Assembly: GCA_035041965.1 (NCBI GenBank) | Contig: JAPYMA010001154.1 | Coordinates: 62,001-126,000 of the forward strand | Length of the DNA stretch: 64,000 nucleotides | DNA from: Anisakis pegreffii | Lineage: Eukaryota; Nematoda; Chromadorea; Rhabditida; Anisakidae | Direction of reading: 5' to 3' | Part shown: piece after piece, positions 50,001 through 61,117 of the stretch | Layout: the number at the start of each line of letters is the position of its first letter | Position numbering within the stretch: position 1 is the first letter of the stretch | The notes under the pieces: generated by a model | Database searches by the model: none | Seen by the model: only the letters and a program-made list of their open reading frames with translations | What the model was told of the DNA's origin: nothing | Program-made: the position numbers and the translations under genes

Positions 50001-51440
50001 CATTTCTATTGTTGTTGCTGTTGTTATTGTTGGCGATAGCGTAATTAATTGTGAAAACGACTTTGAAACGAGTCAAGACAAATTTTCTCACTAAGTTTGC
50101 TAACACATTATTGTGAACAACTGGAACGAAGTAATCAAATGAAGCAAGCAAACGAGCAAGTGTAATTGTGTTGTTGCAGTTGCTGTTTGGCACTTACTCG
50201 ATGCTGACTTATCGAGTAAAAATAACTGAATAAAACGAAGCAAACAGATCAATGATAGAAATGTTGAATGAACGAAAACTATCCAGCTGAATTCAACAAA
50301 TCAACGAGGCAATGGCATTAGCAGAGTACAAGAAAACGATTTCGTATTCGATATTACTGGAGTGAATTGTGGCAAACAGGATAAATATAAGAGAGGATCA
50401 ATGAATGCGGTTGGCTGCATAGGCAAATCCAAGATCCACAAACCAGCTGAATGCACGATGTTAGTGGGAACAGGAGCATAGACTTCCAGTTAGTCGAACT
50501 TAACCACAACCAGAATATACTCAATTCTCTCAACATATTCAATGTATCCCAACTGCTGTGAGCACATTATCCTGTGTATTTCCCCACCAGACTACATTGC
50601 TCATCATCAGCAGAGCTCTACAAGTGATAGTGTAATAGATTTGCTGTTAAAGCATAGGTTCAACTCCGCAACTCCCTTTCACTTTACTGCACTTCACTTC
50701 ACATCGCATCAAACTTGTCGGGCTTATGCGTTTCTTTAACCAATGAGTAGGCATAATCCTATCGCCTAGCTAGAGCAACTCTCAGCTGCTTGAATGATTT
50801 TCGAAGCGGCTTGCTAATGTTGTTTTGGAACAAGTATTTTTTGAGCTAGATTTCAGATGCCTTAAACCTAAAACAAAAATCCACTTCTAAATAGTTGCTG
50901 TGACACATGCGATTGTGTGAATTACGCGTAACCCAAGCGGAACAAATAAAAATCATTTGAGAAAAATACCCATGTGCATAAGACATGTTTTCATGATAGC
51001 AGTTTCACACAATCACAGTAGAAATAACCATTCTTATCCTTCAGTATGATCACAAATGAAAAGTTTGCGATTAAATCAGGCAAGCTTCACATTCTTGAAT
51101 TGCACGAGGAAAATTCTGACAGTTCTCATCAACAAAGAACTATTCCATTACAACAGCAGAAAGATGCTTATTTAAAAAATTCGTTCATGTTAACTGAGAG
51201 CGAAATCCATTTTTATGTATGCTCTGTTTAAACTAACGACGTTATTTTGCTCGAACAATTTTTACAACTACTTGGAAGGTCGTATTTCATTCTAGAGCGT
51301 AACATCAATGAAGGTGATGATGGAATAATGAGTTGAGTTCGATGAAGTGTGTACTGCTGCCCTCGACAGCTTGTTAGTTCAGCAATTAAAGCTTGCAGAA
51401 CTTTACATTCGATATAACAACGTCAAACGAGTTGTTTGAA

Positions 51441-51500
51441 AAGTTTACTGATTCTGTACAAAGATAACAAAAGTTTACTGTACAAAGATAACATGTTATC
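51441..51500. repeat. Short tandem duplication followed by a 14-bp palindrome
   Basis: AAGTTTACTG...TGTACAAAGATAACA is present at 51441-51469 and again, four bases shorter, at 51471-51493. The second copy overlaps GATAACATGTTATC (51487-51500), a perfect palindrome. Probably a replication-slippage product; no function is evident. Confidence 0.5.
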
Positions 51501-53196
51501 ATTCGGCTGGTTACTCGATGTCTTCATTTTCATAATTTTCGCCGCACGTATCGTAGAAAACAAGCAAACAGTGATTAACGTGAACTACGACGATGTACTA
51601 ATTACTGCCTTAGTCGTCGAGATGGATTTTCGATGAGGTCACATGTACAGCACTTTCTTAGGATTGCTAAAGTTCTCGGATGATTATTTGCAGTTATCCT
51701 TTGAATCATTTTAGAAAATCCTGGAAAACCCATCACCATTAGTTGATCTTCCAGTGTAGAGTCCTTCAAAAAGCACGACTGATGAAAATATTTTACTTGT
51801 TATTTATGCAGGAGGATAAAGGTAAATTTCCCAAGATACTTCTAGTGCATAGCAAATCGTATCTAGCAATACATTTTTTGTGTACTAAAAGTCATACAGC
51901 TAGTAGTGCGATTTTTTCCGAATAGGGGGTAAAGCATCGAAGGATACATTCAGTTAAAGCTTTTTGATCCATTTGTGAAATTTTTTGATCGGACTGAATC
52001 AAATATCAGCATTCCAGGTAATTATTATTATTTACTCGTCTTGAATAGACGCATTTTAGTGCATCTGTTTCCAGCTTGTTCTTTTCTTTCCAAAAGTGTG
52101 CACAATGAAAGCGACATGCACAGAATGCCCCATATCCGAGCGATAATTATATGTTTAATGGCTGCTATTGAAATGCCGTTGTGAAACGCAATTTTAATCC
52201 ATGCATTTGTTACTTTTTCGCAACATTTTTCACTTTGACACTTCAGTGTCTCATTCATGGCTGTTCCGATGGTTCATTTTCAACAGCGCTTACTGAGGTG
52301 CTAACGCCGGGTACCGCTGCTCAAATTTGAGAGTTTCGCATCATTTCGACTCAGTTTTCTTAGCGGTTCCATATTTTTGATTTCGTCTCGTTCACTTTCC
52401 TATCCTTTCCATGCTCTGAACGCAGTGAGTAAGCGGCGTTGTTCACAGGCATTTATTGAACTCGCTGCATAAGTTAGTTGTTCATGCATTCGCTACGCAA
52501 CATTCACTCCTCACTAAATCAAAGGGATGCATTTATGCCTTGATGAGGTGTACGTGAACTGTCGGGTTTTAAATGAACCTAAGCCTGAGATGTGAAGCAT
52601 TGATGTGAAGAGAATCCGAAGCGAATGACCGACGATGAAGCAAAGTTTTCACTTTTTTGGCTTCGCGTAATCCTTCAAGTGCAGTAGTTAATCTACGACT
52701 TGATCTGATTACTTCACAGCAAAAGCGATACAACAAAACGAAAGATTTACTTTTAAGTGAGATTTTCATAGCACATCGTTACTGCACAACAATCAAAGCT
52801 CTATTGTTAAATCTTTCATTTCTGGAACATTTCTCCACTGAATCGATTCAACTAGAATGGTGAAAATTAGGCAGCATCTCAGTGCTGACAAATAAATTGC
52901 TAACTAACATCACGACATTCTCATCGAGAGTTCTTTGGATTTGAATGAGTTTTTAATCAGCTAAATAAATATTTGCCTGGTTCAGCAAATCAGTCCATGA
53001 GCCAAAAACACTTTAGCGCTACCACTCCAGCCTTTGATGCTTTGACTGTCTCATAATATTCGCTGAAAAGGACGCAAAATTGATCTTAACGACAAATCTG
53101 CTGTAAAATAATAGTATCCGAGCTGTCTATGCGAAACGACTATTGGAACTTCATAAGATTACCTACAAAAATGAGTTTTTCTGAAATATTTTCCAG

Positions 53197-53535
53197 ATGA
53201 TTGCCGATCTTCCAAATCTGGGCGGTATGAGCACTCCAAAATTCGGTAGTCATAATCTGAAGGTATCTAGAGAATTATGGTTTAGTGCGTTCACTCCTAA
53301 CTTTACCATTTGGTTGCATCTGCGGGAAGTTCGAATCATTTATATGCTATTAGGAGTTTTCAAATACATCAGTTGGGGTGTCTTCGAGGAAATCAAAAAT
53401 CAAAATAAAATTTTTCATGAACTTAACTTAGTAGTGGTGTTTGGAGTTTTTAAAGAGCATATTGTCAAGCTGGAAGGTTACGAAACAATTACATCCGGCC
53501 ACAATACATTTTTCTTCTATTCATTTGCTTTATAA
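53197..53535 (+). other. Uncharacterised 112-codon ORF
   Basis: An open frame from ATG at 53197 to TAA. The product mixes hydrophobic and charged stretches (REVRIIYMLLGVFKYISWG) with no recognised domain, signal peptide or splice context. Twice it reads ...GVFKYI/GVFKEHI, a weak internal echo. It may be chance; nothing around it supports a transcript. Confidence 0.12.
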
Positions 53536-54123
53536 TTGACATTTAAGAAATGAACGCGTTTGATTGATTTTCATCTCACCTAAAAAGTTCCATTCATTGT
53601 GCTCGTCCGTTGAACAGCGAACAATAATGTTTTATTGAAGATTGAAGCTTTTATTGAAGCTGATAGATTGAATGTGGGCACTTGAACGGTTGCAGCATTG
53701 TCGAACATTTTTTGTACATTTAAAAATATCGGCGAGAATTAAACTTTCAAATCGAGCCTACATAAGATGTTTAATGTCGTCATATGGCTGTGAATAGTTT
53801 AATGATTTCAGATGTTCAGTCATGAGTATGGCTTCGTTAGCAACAAATCTAACGCATTTTAATGATCACTGAAACTGAATCTAGGCACAAGCCATCATCA
53901 TGATGTGTTCGCTACACATTTATGGAAGCTGTTGCACTAATATTTCAAAGCATAATCACATGCCTTCACTATAGCAACCGTTCACGAGTGATTTTCACCC
54001 ATTACTTATCCGAAAACAATTGCAGACTTTTTGCCGGCAACACATCAGTGTGAAATATGAAGGGACACTAGTTTTACCAATGCCCTGAATTCACTCACAT
54101 TCAGATCTTGTACCGTTTCAACA

Positions 54124-54690
54124 ATGTACTCTCCAACTCAGTCAAATACGAGTAAATGTTTATCATTCGGATATCTCAATGTTTATCAGTTTTTATGCAA
54201 GGTTGTCGGACAATGCCGATATGATAGAAGGAATTATGACCATACGATTGATGATCCGAAAGGAAAAACCTCGAATGCAGTGAGCACTCTTAATTCCTCC
54301 GAACCACTGAATGCGAGATTCGAATTTTCGCTTTTAATATGCATCAATCAATGTGATTGGCTTTCGCGGTTGAGTGTAGTTGAAGACTGCGCGTTTCGTT
54401 CCGCCTTATCCATTGCATATCTGTGGAAAGTTATGATAATCGATCAGATTTCGTTTCATATTGTTGCAGTGAATTACAAATACAACATTTATAGCCTCGA
54501 GCAGCACTTCCTCGTTTTGTTGACGAGAATGCACTGGAGTAGTGTAGTTTTCGCTTTCTTGAATTGTTTATCTGGATGTATTATATTTCTTAATTTAGGT
54601 TTCAGTTTCAAACGAAATGAACACCCCTCTTCCAAGCAATCACCCTATAATTGCTCTTCATCCAATTGTCACATGTTCAATAAAACATGA
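54124..54690 (+). other. Uncharacterised 188-codon ORF, the longest open frame outside the two genes
   Basis: The frame starts ATG at 54124 (MYSPTQSNTSKCLSFGYLN) and stops at 54688-54690. It has ten or more Cys and two hydrophobic stretches near the C-terminal end (VVFAFLNCLSGCIIFLNLG). In AT-rich DNA a frame this long is unlikely by chance but not decisive. No domain was recognised and the codon pattern does not clearly resemble the kettin exons. It lies just beyond the cadherin-like relic on the opposite strand. Confidence 0.2.
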
Positions 54691-54809
54691 GCGTGTTTTA
54701 TGAAACACGAGCAGTTCTTTCAGTCAAATTTCTGGATCACTTTCCATTATGGAAGTTATTTTTTAGAAGCGAATGTAATGCAGTGCGCAGTAGCGTTGCA
54801 TTGCATTTG

Positions 54810-57344
54810 CTAGAAGTCAATTTGTAAGCGGAAACATTGGTAATCATCATCGATCATATTACCCGCACTCATGGCTATTAAGGAGTTTTCGCTACGATTA
54901 AATGTTCTCGAGATTAGAATCACATTAGCATTAGTAGCCATAGTTTTTGCATGACCGATGCATGGAGAAGGATATCGATGGAATTTATGATAGGAGGCTG
55001 TACTATAACGAAGTAAATTAATTCGGTTGATATTACTGATGAATTCGCTTTTGACATCGACGATCATAATTTACATACGATCTATCCATGCACTCTTTTT
55101 CGTTTCTATTTTACCATGTACTTTCATGATTCTGTGACAACTCAAAAGCGTTGCAATTTTAATTTTTTAATTTTTTGAGCACTCACAGTGCGACTCATTT
55201 GTGATTTATATATGAACCCACATTTCCTTAGCAATGGAGCACTAGCAGACTGCTTCAGCATACTCACCTTGCTTTCCACAGCGTACGTATGATGATTTGG
55301 ATGTAAATTTCTGAAAAAGTGACTGGTTTCGGAGAATTCTTTTACTTGCATTGAAGAAAATTTCTGATCCAGTGTATGCTCATAGCTCTCAAATCCTCAT
55401 CGTTAATGCATCTTGTGCATAGGACACTCTAAAACCTCAGACGATTAATGATCAAGCAACTATCCTTAACTTCAATGCAAATCTGGATGGTTTTCCTCTC
55501 AATGAATTCGATATACAGTTAAAAAATCACAATGTTTACATCGAAAATGAACGAAGTAATAAACAAATCTGACAAACGTTCAGTTTGTAGGATAACTTAA
55601 AAACTATTCTTGCGTAAATCAAGACTACATTATGATGATCATCAATGTCGTAGATAATTTAGGTAGTTGTACGATTGACGAGGAACCCGTTTATTATTAC
55701 TCCTGTAGCTGATTTCATAATATCGTCCATTGAATAACACCAGTGTTACCAGTTGTCCATTCTCAAATATTAAATCCAGTGAAAGTGAATAGTACCAGCG
55801 TTAACCCGATTAAATTCATACCATTATCAGGATCAGCAGCAACACATTGGAATGCATCATGCCCACTCAAGAAACAACAACTTCATTTCTCGGTTGATCA
55901 TTGATATCAAAATGTGTCAAGATTGTTGTTCATAACCCATTCAATGGTTTCACATCGCAGCACTTCAAATTGCAAACATTTTCATTGAGATCTAAATTGC
56001 TCATTAATGATTTCTTTCCTCCACTCATGTTCTCATTTGGCGTCGGCTCATTTTTATTCTGGAAGCGCTAGCACATTTTTCATATCGATAACGTTGAGCG
56101 CATAATGTCCACTTTGATTAACATTTCATTAAAGCGAAGATAAATTTCTCTAGATTACTCGCTTTGCCTCCCATAGGATGATTCTGAATGCAAAAATTTA
56201 TGCATGATAAGATAAACTCTGATGGAGCATTGTAGTCATCCTAACGAATACATTTTCATTGAAATTACATCAGCAAAAATATCTTTAAAAATCGACAACT
56301 TTCGCAATCTTCTTCATTTTATGTACTCAAATGTCTTATACTAGGAAATCTTTCGCAGCTCACTTCTTTTTAAAATTTATATCCATTGCAATTCAGACGG
56401 TGAAAATGAAATTCAAATATTATGAGGGTTTCGGCGAATATTTTGAAAGAAGTTAGTCTACCAAGCCGATGAACAATACATGTTGACATCGTTGATGAAA
56501 TTATTCAGTTTGCACAACAATTCACGAAAGCAAACAGCTTCCCTCAAAACCTAATAAACTCATCAATTTTAAGAACCACTTCATATCTCTTTCAATTGCT
56601 TCTCTTTAATCTCATCAAATATGCATTCATAATCAAGTTATTCATATAACGTATGAAGTGTTTTGGGCGATTCTTTCGGCTAATTCGTGGCACTTTGTTG
56701 TAATGAAACATACCAAGTGATTGCTAGCTGCATACGTTGATGAGTCAATGAATACTTAATGAGGAAATTGCGAGGCGATTAGCACTGCTTGCTGTTATAT
56801 ACCGATGATGTACTTCTAAAAGGCGAATAACCAATGGCTACAATTGTTTGAATATTATGAAACTCATTTAAGAGCATCTTTTTGGAGGTGCAGCTGTAGA
56901 ATCAAGCCTAGACTTGCATTTGTGCCAGTTATTTGATCGATCAAGGAGATCATTTGGATTGACGTGGAATGGTTTGCACCACATTTTCGAACTCATACGA
57001 AAATGAATCGCATTGGAGAATGTTGTTATTCGTACGTTCCTAGGCCAATGTTGATACCTATTTCAGCAACGAAACTTTCGAGAACAATTCCAGTGAGGTT
57101 TTTCCCATTACAGGAGTGAAAATTCAACTTTACCGTCAACATGTTTCAAGCATTTATTTAGTACAGAAAAAGTTTTTTTCATGTCATCATCGATGATTAA
57201 TCGAATTTCGTCCGAACGTTTTGCACGAGCAATGTCGAATTCCGTTGAATGTCGAATGTCGAATTCAATTTCAAACTCACAAATGACTACCTTAACGTGC
57301 TCATGCATTTTTGTGTAGATTGGATTTTGTAGTTTCAGCTGCAT
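54810..57344 (-). pseudogene. Decayed cadherin-repeat gene (relic)
   Basis: Read along the minus strand, peptides matching cadherin-repeat landmarks occur in the expected order but in different frames separated by stops. About 57.3-57.1 kb: a long charged frame with SDEIRLIIDDD. About 57.05: FVAEIGINIGLGTYE, like the start of a repeat. 56.25: DYNAPSEF followed by IQNHPMG (compare DxNDNAPxF and ENxPxG). 56.1: SGHYALNVID. 55.9: FDINDQPRNEVVV (compare DxNDxxP). 55.85, another frame: CVAADPDNGMN (compare VxAxDxDxGxN). 55.75: a third frame with FENGQLVTLVLF. 55.0-54.8: IGHAKTMATNAN and SAGNMIDDDYQCFRLQI (compare LDxExxxxYxLxI). Each match is weak; the ordered series is what persuades. An active gene with tiny exons was considered, but stops fall inside the motifs' frames and splice sites are absent. 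Confidence 0.42.
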
Positions 57345-59403
57345 GACAACGCCAGTAGAAAGTACTGGATACTCATGCGAGAAATGAAATCGCTAGATTA
57401 AATCGGAAGGAACGAGCGGGCGTTGGAAAGCGAAAGTTCTAATTTTCATTCTCTTAAGTATTATAATTTCATCAAGGTATGATATTATCTAATGGTAAAA
57501 GACGATCAGTCTCTATGAATTTTAATCGTTCACAAATAACGCACACACTCTGCAAATTGAATCGGTGTGTACTGGAAATGAACGCTTCACTCTGTTCGTC
57601 ATTGAGCGAAATCGATTGTCAGTTTAGACTGAAGATTTTTGACAGAATATATCGCTGAATTCAGGTCGTTAGCTTATGTTCAGTCATCGGAATTGCATAT
57701 CTGTTAACGTATGGATCAGCTGTGATAATTTATGAAATCTGCGATCAGCTGTTTATGTAGGTGGACCTTCTTTAGGTCATTGAACTTTAATCTGAAAATT
57801 ACGTTGAACATTCGTATTGCATTTCTTCGATAAGATAGCCGTACTTCGACAACTTAGAGCATGGATGTGATATGATTAGCACGTGACAGTCGTTTGTATT
57901 AGTTTCCCAGATGGACTGCTCGAATGCTTCAAAAAATTTCCGAACTGCCTAATTTAATTCACCTCTTTCTAGCAAGATAACACCTGCTCACAAACAACGA
58001 TTCTCTGAAGCTTTTTCGCATTGTCTCTACGAACAAACACTATGAATCATTCCTAAAAATTTCTTAGATTTACTTCATGATCAGTCAGTGAAAAATTGAG
58101 GTCATCTCGTATGTGAACATCATACGAGTTCAATTCACTGTTCAATTGTAGCAAAGAAACTTATGCATATTGCAAGCAAATAAACAAATATTCTCAGCAA
58201 AATGAACACCCATAAATCTGGCGGTTCGTTTGGTAAAAGTGAAATGTATACAAACATTTTCATGCATGTGATTGATGCTAGAGCGTTGATATGTTGAAAG
58301 AAAACGACGTCGGGAACGCATTCGTCAACGCTGATAAACGAAAATTGCGGTAGCGATCTGTCAGCTTTTGCTGATTCATTGCATATGTCTTATGTGGACG
58401 ATATTAAGATTGCGGCTCGAAGATTAATATCTCATTCTATTTTCGCATAATTAAAAACATTGCCTGATTCCAGCAGCAGCAGTGCTTCCTATCGCGTTGA
58501 TAATTCTTCGTTGTCATTTGTCGTTAAGAGGTGCGAGTGTAGCACTGCACTTATGCACTTTTCATTAGTGCGTCTTTGTTTGCAGATATTATCATACTAT
58601 CAAGAAGTTTTCCCATCCAATTATTTATATCCTATCATCACTCCTCATCCCTCACATGCTCCCTCTTTCCATCCCCTCACATGCCCCTCTTTCCTCCACA
58701 TATCTTCTCTTAAGTCCCCAGGCGTCTCTCATCATACAAAATACGCATGATCTAGTAATGAATCTAAGAATTTGTGCAGAAATTTTCCTCATAACAAAAA
58801 TGGGTTCACTGATCTACCATTCACATGTTGACCACCTCCTAGAGAACATTAGGAAATCTTATGAAGTACATTTGGATTTATTTGTTGAAGGTGATGCTGA
58901 CAGCTTCATTAATATCATTTCGTTAAGCGAGCATATAATCCTTTATCATCTATCCTTACGACTTCGTTAATGCATCGCTTTGAGAGTTTCTCAACAAATT
59001 CGTTTCAAAGATGAGATATTTCTTTGAAGATTTAATTGAATTCATCATCTATTGTTGATCAGTTCATTTCGAAACAAACAAACAAACTTTCTCACATGAA
59101 TCTCTTAGCAAAATCTCTTGCGAAAAAACAAATTTTAATCGAGCACAAAAGATGAGAGATTCCATCAGCATTGAAGGCTGAATGCCATCAGCTAATGCCG
59201 ACTGAATGAATACATTCAGTCGCCATCAACAAAAAGTGTCATAATGCTTACTCTCAAACCACTGTTCGAATTGATATAATTAAGCTAATCGCATGGCAAA
59301 AACAGAAAATTTCCCACAGCACCTTTGTATTCCTAACAGGCTAGCATTATTCGTATCTATTCATCTTGTCTTTTCATGTTAAGGCAATCGCCAATTTAGA
59401 ATA

Positions 59404-59404
<1 letters not shown>

Positions 59405-59452
<48 letters not shown>
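59405..59452. repeat. (CTG)16 perfect microsatellite
   Basis: Sixteen uninterrupted CTG units (CAG on the minus strand) lie about 1.7 kb upstream of the claudin-like start. The minus-strand CAG frame gives poly-Gln but meets a stop two codons after the tract (TTA TTC TAA), so coding use is unlikely. The copy number is high enough to be polymorphic. Confidence 0.95.
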
Positions 59453-59453
<1 letters not shown>

Positions 59454-60917
59454 CATGTGGAGAAGAACTTATATTTATCATCTGACGTTCATTGAGCACT
59501 GAATAGGATATTTATGTAAGAGAGAATTTTCATTTGCAGATTTATCGTCATATCCCAGTACTTGTGATTTTCTGGATCGTTTGGAAGAATAATTGGCGAT
59601 TACATAATTGTATCGTTGATGTCAGCAACGGCTGATACCATTTTCGATTTGGCAAATAACTGTCCTCAGCAAATTATGCGCAATTCAGTGCCACATTTCA
59701 TGCTAACATTCCGAAAGAACAATCTAAAAAACGGCGTTCTGAGCAAAGCAATTTGATGATGTTGTCATTCGCAGCGTTTCAATTTCACTGGTTTTGTTTC
59801 TATGATTGAGAATCTGTGTTTTTATGAGTGCGAACATTTTCCACCGATTACTGGAACAATTTCAACTGATTGTGGGACTAATTTTCCAGTCGATTGGTAT
59901 TTTGGATTGCATTCATCCGTCGTGAACATGACAGCTCGGATAAAATTGGCCACTAATGGGAGACAGTCTCGACACGAATACTATTTAGGATAAGCGGTTG
60001 CTTGAACTCTCTTTCTGTTGAATGCTATTTAGGATATTGCCATTCGTGCAAAATTCTACATCATTTTTCCCTTGGGACGGCCTAAGATTACAGTGATAAT
60101 CAACCATAACAGTTAGAATTATTGACTTCGTTAGCTTCGAATATAAAAATACATTGTAGCGATTGAATGCTCATGAGAACATTAGAAAATTCCAAGAATG
60201 CGACTGTGAGATCTTATTACGCGTCAATGCTCAATAATCCATGAATAAATTTCTGGTAGCATTTAAAGTTGGAATGTCATTCAATATCGCGTCATTATTA
60301 ACCTTCAAACTCATCCACATATTTCATGTCGTTTAATAAAATAAGATTCCTCCTATTGAACGTCATTTATTCCTTCTTTATTATCCTCGCTATTCCAATT
60401 TTCCAACTCATTTCATTCCTTTTTGATCATTTATGTATACAGTTTCTTTTAGATATTCGTATGCTATCATCAAAATTTTCATTCTTTGACACAATCAAAA
60501 GCCTATTTAAAATGCAGTCAATCCATATTCAGTACGCGAAAGACTCATCACTCAATAATACGAGCGTATTCGATATGTGTATTTTCAAGGCTCATTACTC
60601 AGTAAAATGTATGAGATAATTACTCAAAAGTGCAATTCAGTTAATTTTTTATGCGTTTCGCGATTTGTTTTCTGACCATCATTCATTTCGCACAATGCCT
60701 AATTTTCTCGATTTTCTCGATTCCTCTTTCCATTTCATGATATATGCTAAATATTGAACGAAACTACGCGATTTTCTGTTCGGTGACACCAAAAAGACTT
60801 CCGATTGTCGGCAATGGAAATATGGTAATAAAAATGGAAATGTAGGCGTAAAATTCTTCAGAGATTCAATTCACAGTAGTTAAGTGGTGAATCAAGTTAA
60901 GCTAATTGATTCAATTC

Positions 60918-60953
60918 GCAGTAAGTTAACTTCTTGACCACTTAACTTACTGC
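60918..60953. repeat. 12-bp perfect inverted repeat in the claudin-like gene's upstream region
   Basis: GCAGTAAGTTAA (60918-60929) and TTAACTTACTGC (60942-60953) flank a 12-nt spacer, 165 bp before the ATG at 61118. Related TTAAGTGG/TTAAG words recur just upstream (about 60880-60902). It might be a factor-binding palindrome or a hairpin in the 5' leader; neither can be shown from sequence alone. Confidence 0.6.
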
Positions 60954-61117
60954 AGGTTAAGTGAAATCGTGATCAGTTTTCATTTAAGAATGTTCGTTTC
61001 GGAGATTTCATTTTATCGAGTTCTTTTGAGACGCAAATGTAATGAACGAATGTTGTAATGAACGATGATATCATCGCAAATTCGAGATGAAAACCGTTGC
61101 TCGTTAAGGCGATTGTG

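Larger units (their letters stand above)
47054..61117. other. About 14 kb between the divergent ketn-1 and claudin-like genes; no intact gene recognised
   Basis: The region is AT-rich with many in-frame stops on both strands. It should contain the promoters of both flanking genes, but no core element can be assigned with confidence. Within it are a small tandem repeat next to a 14-bp palindrome (51441-51500), two unexplained plus-strand ORFs (53197-53535 and 54124-54690), cadherin-like relic peptides on the minus strand (54.8-57.4 kb) and a CTG tract (59405-59452). The stretches 47.1-51.4, 51.5-53.2, 57.4-59.4 and 59.5-60.9 kb show nothing I can support. Confidence 0.6.

Noticed and set aside
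50640..50700. tRNA gene suggested by a B-box-like GGTTCAACTCC
   Set aside because: No matching A box, no T-stem pairing around it and no acceptor stem can be formed.
59400..59460. CAG tract as a poly-Gln exon on the minus strand
   Set aside because: The Gln frame ends two codons after the repeat and no convincing flanking exon exists, so it is treated as a noncoding microsatellite.
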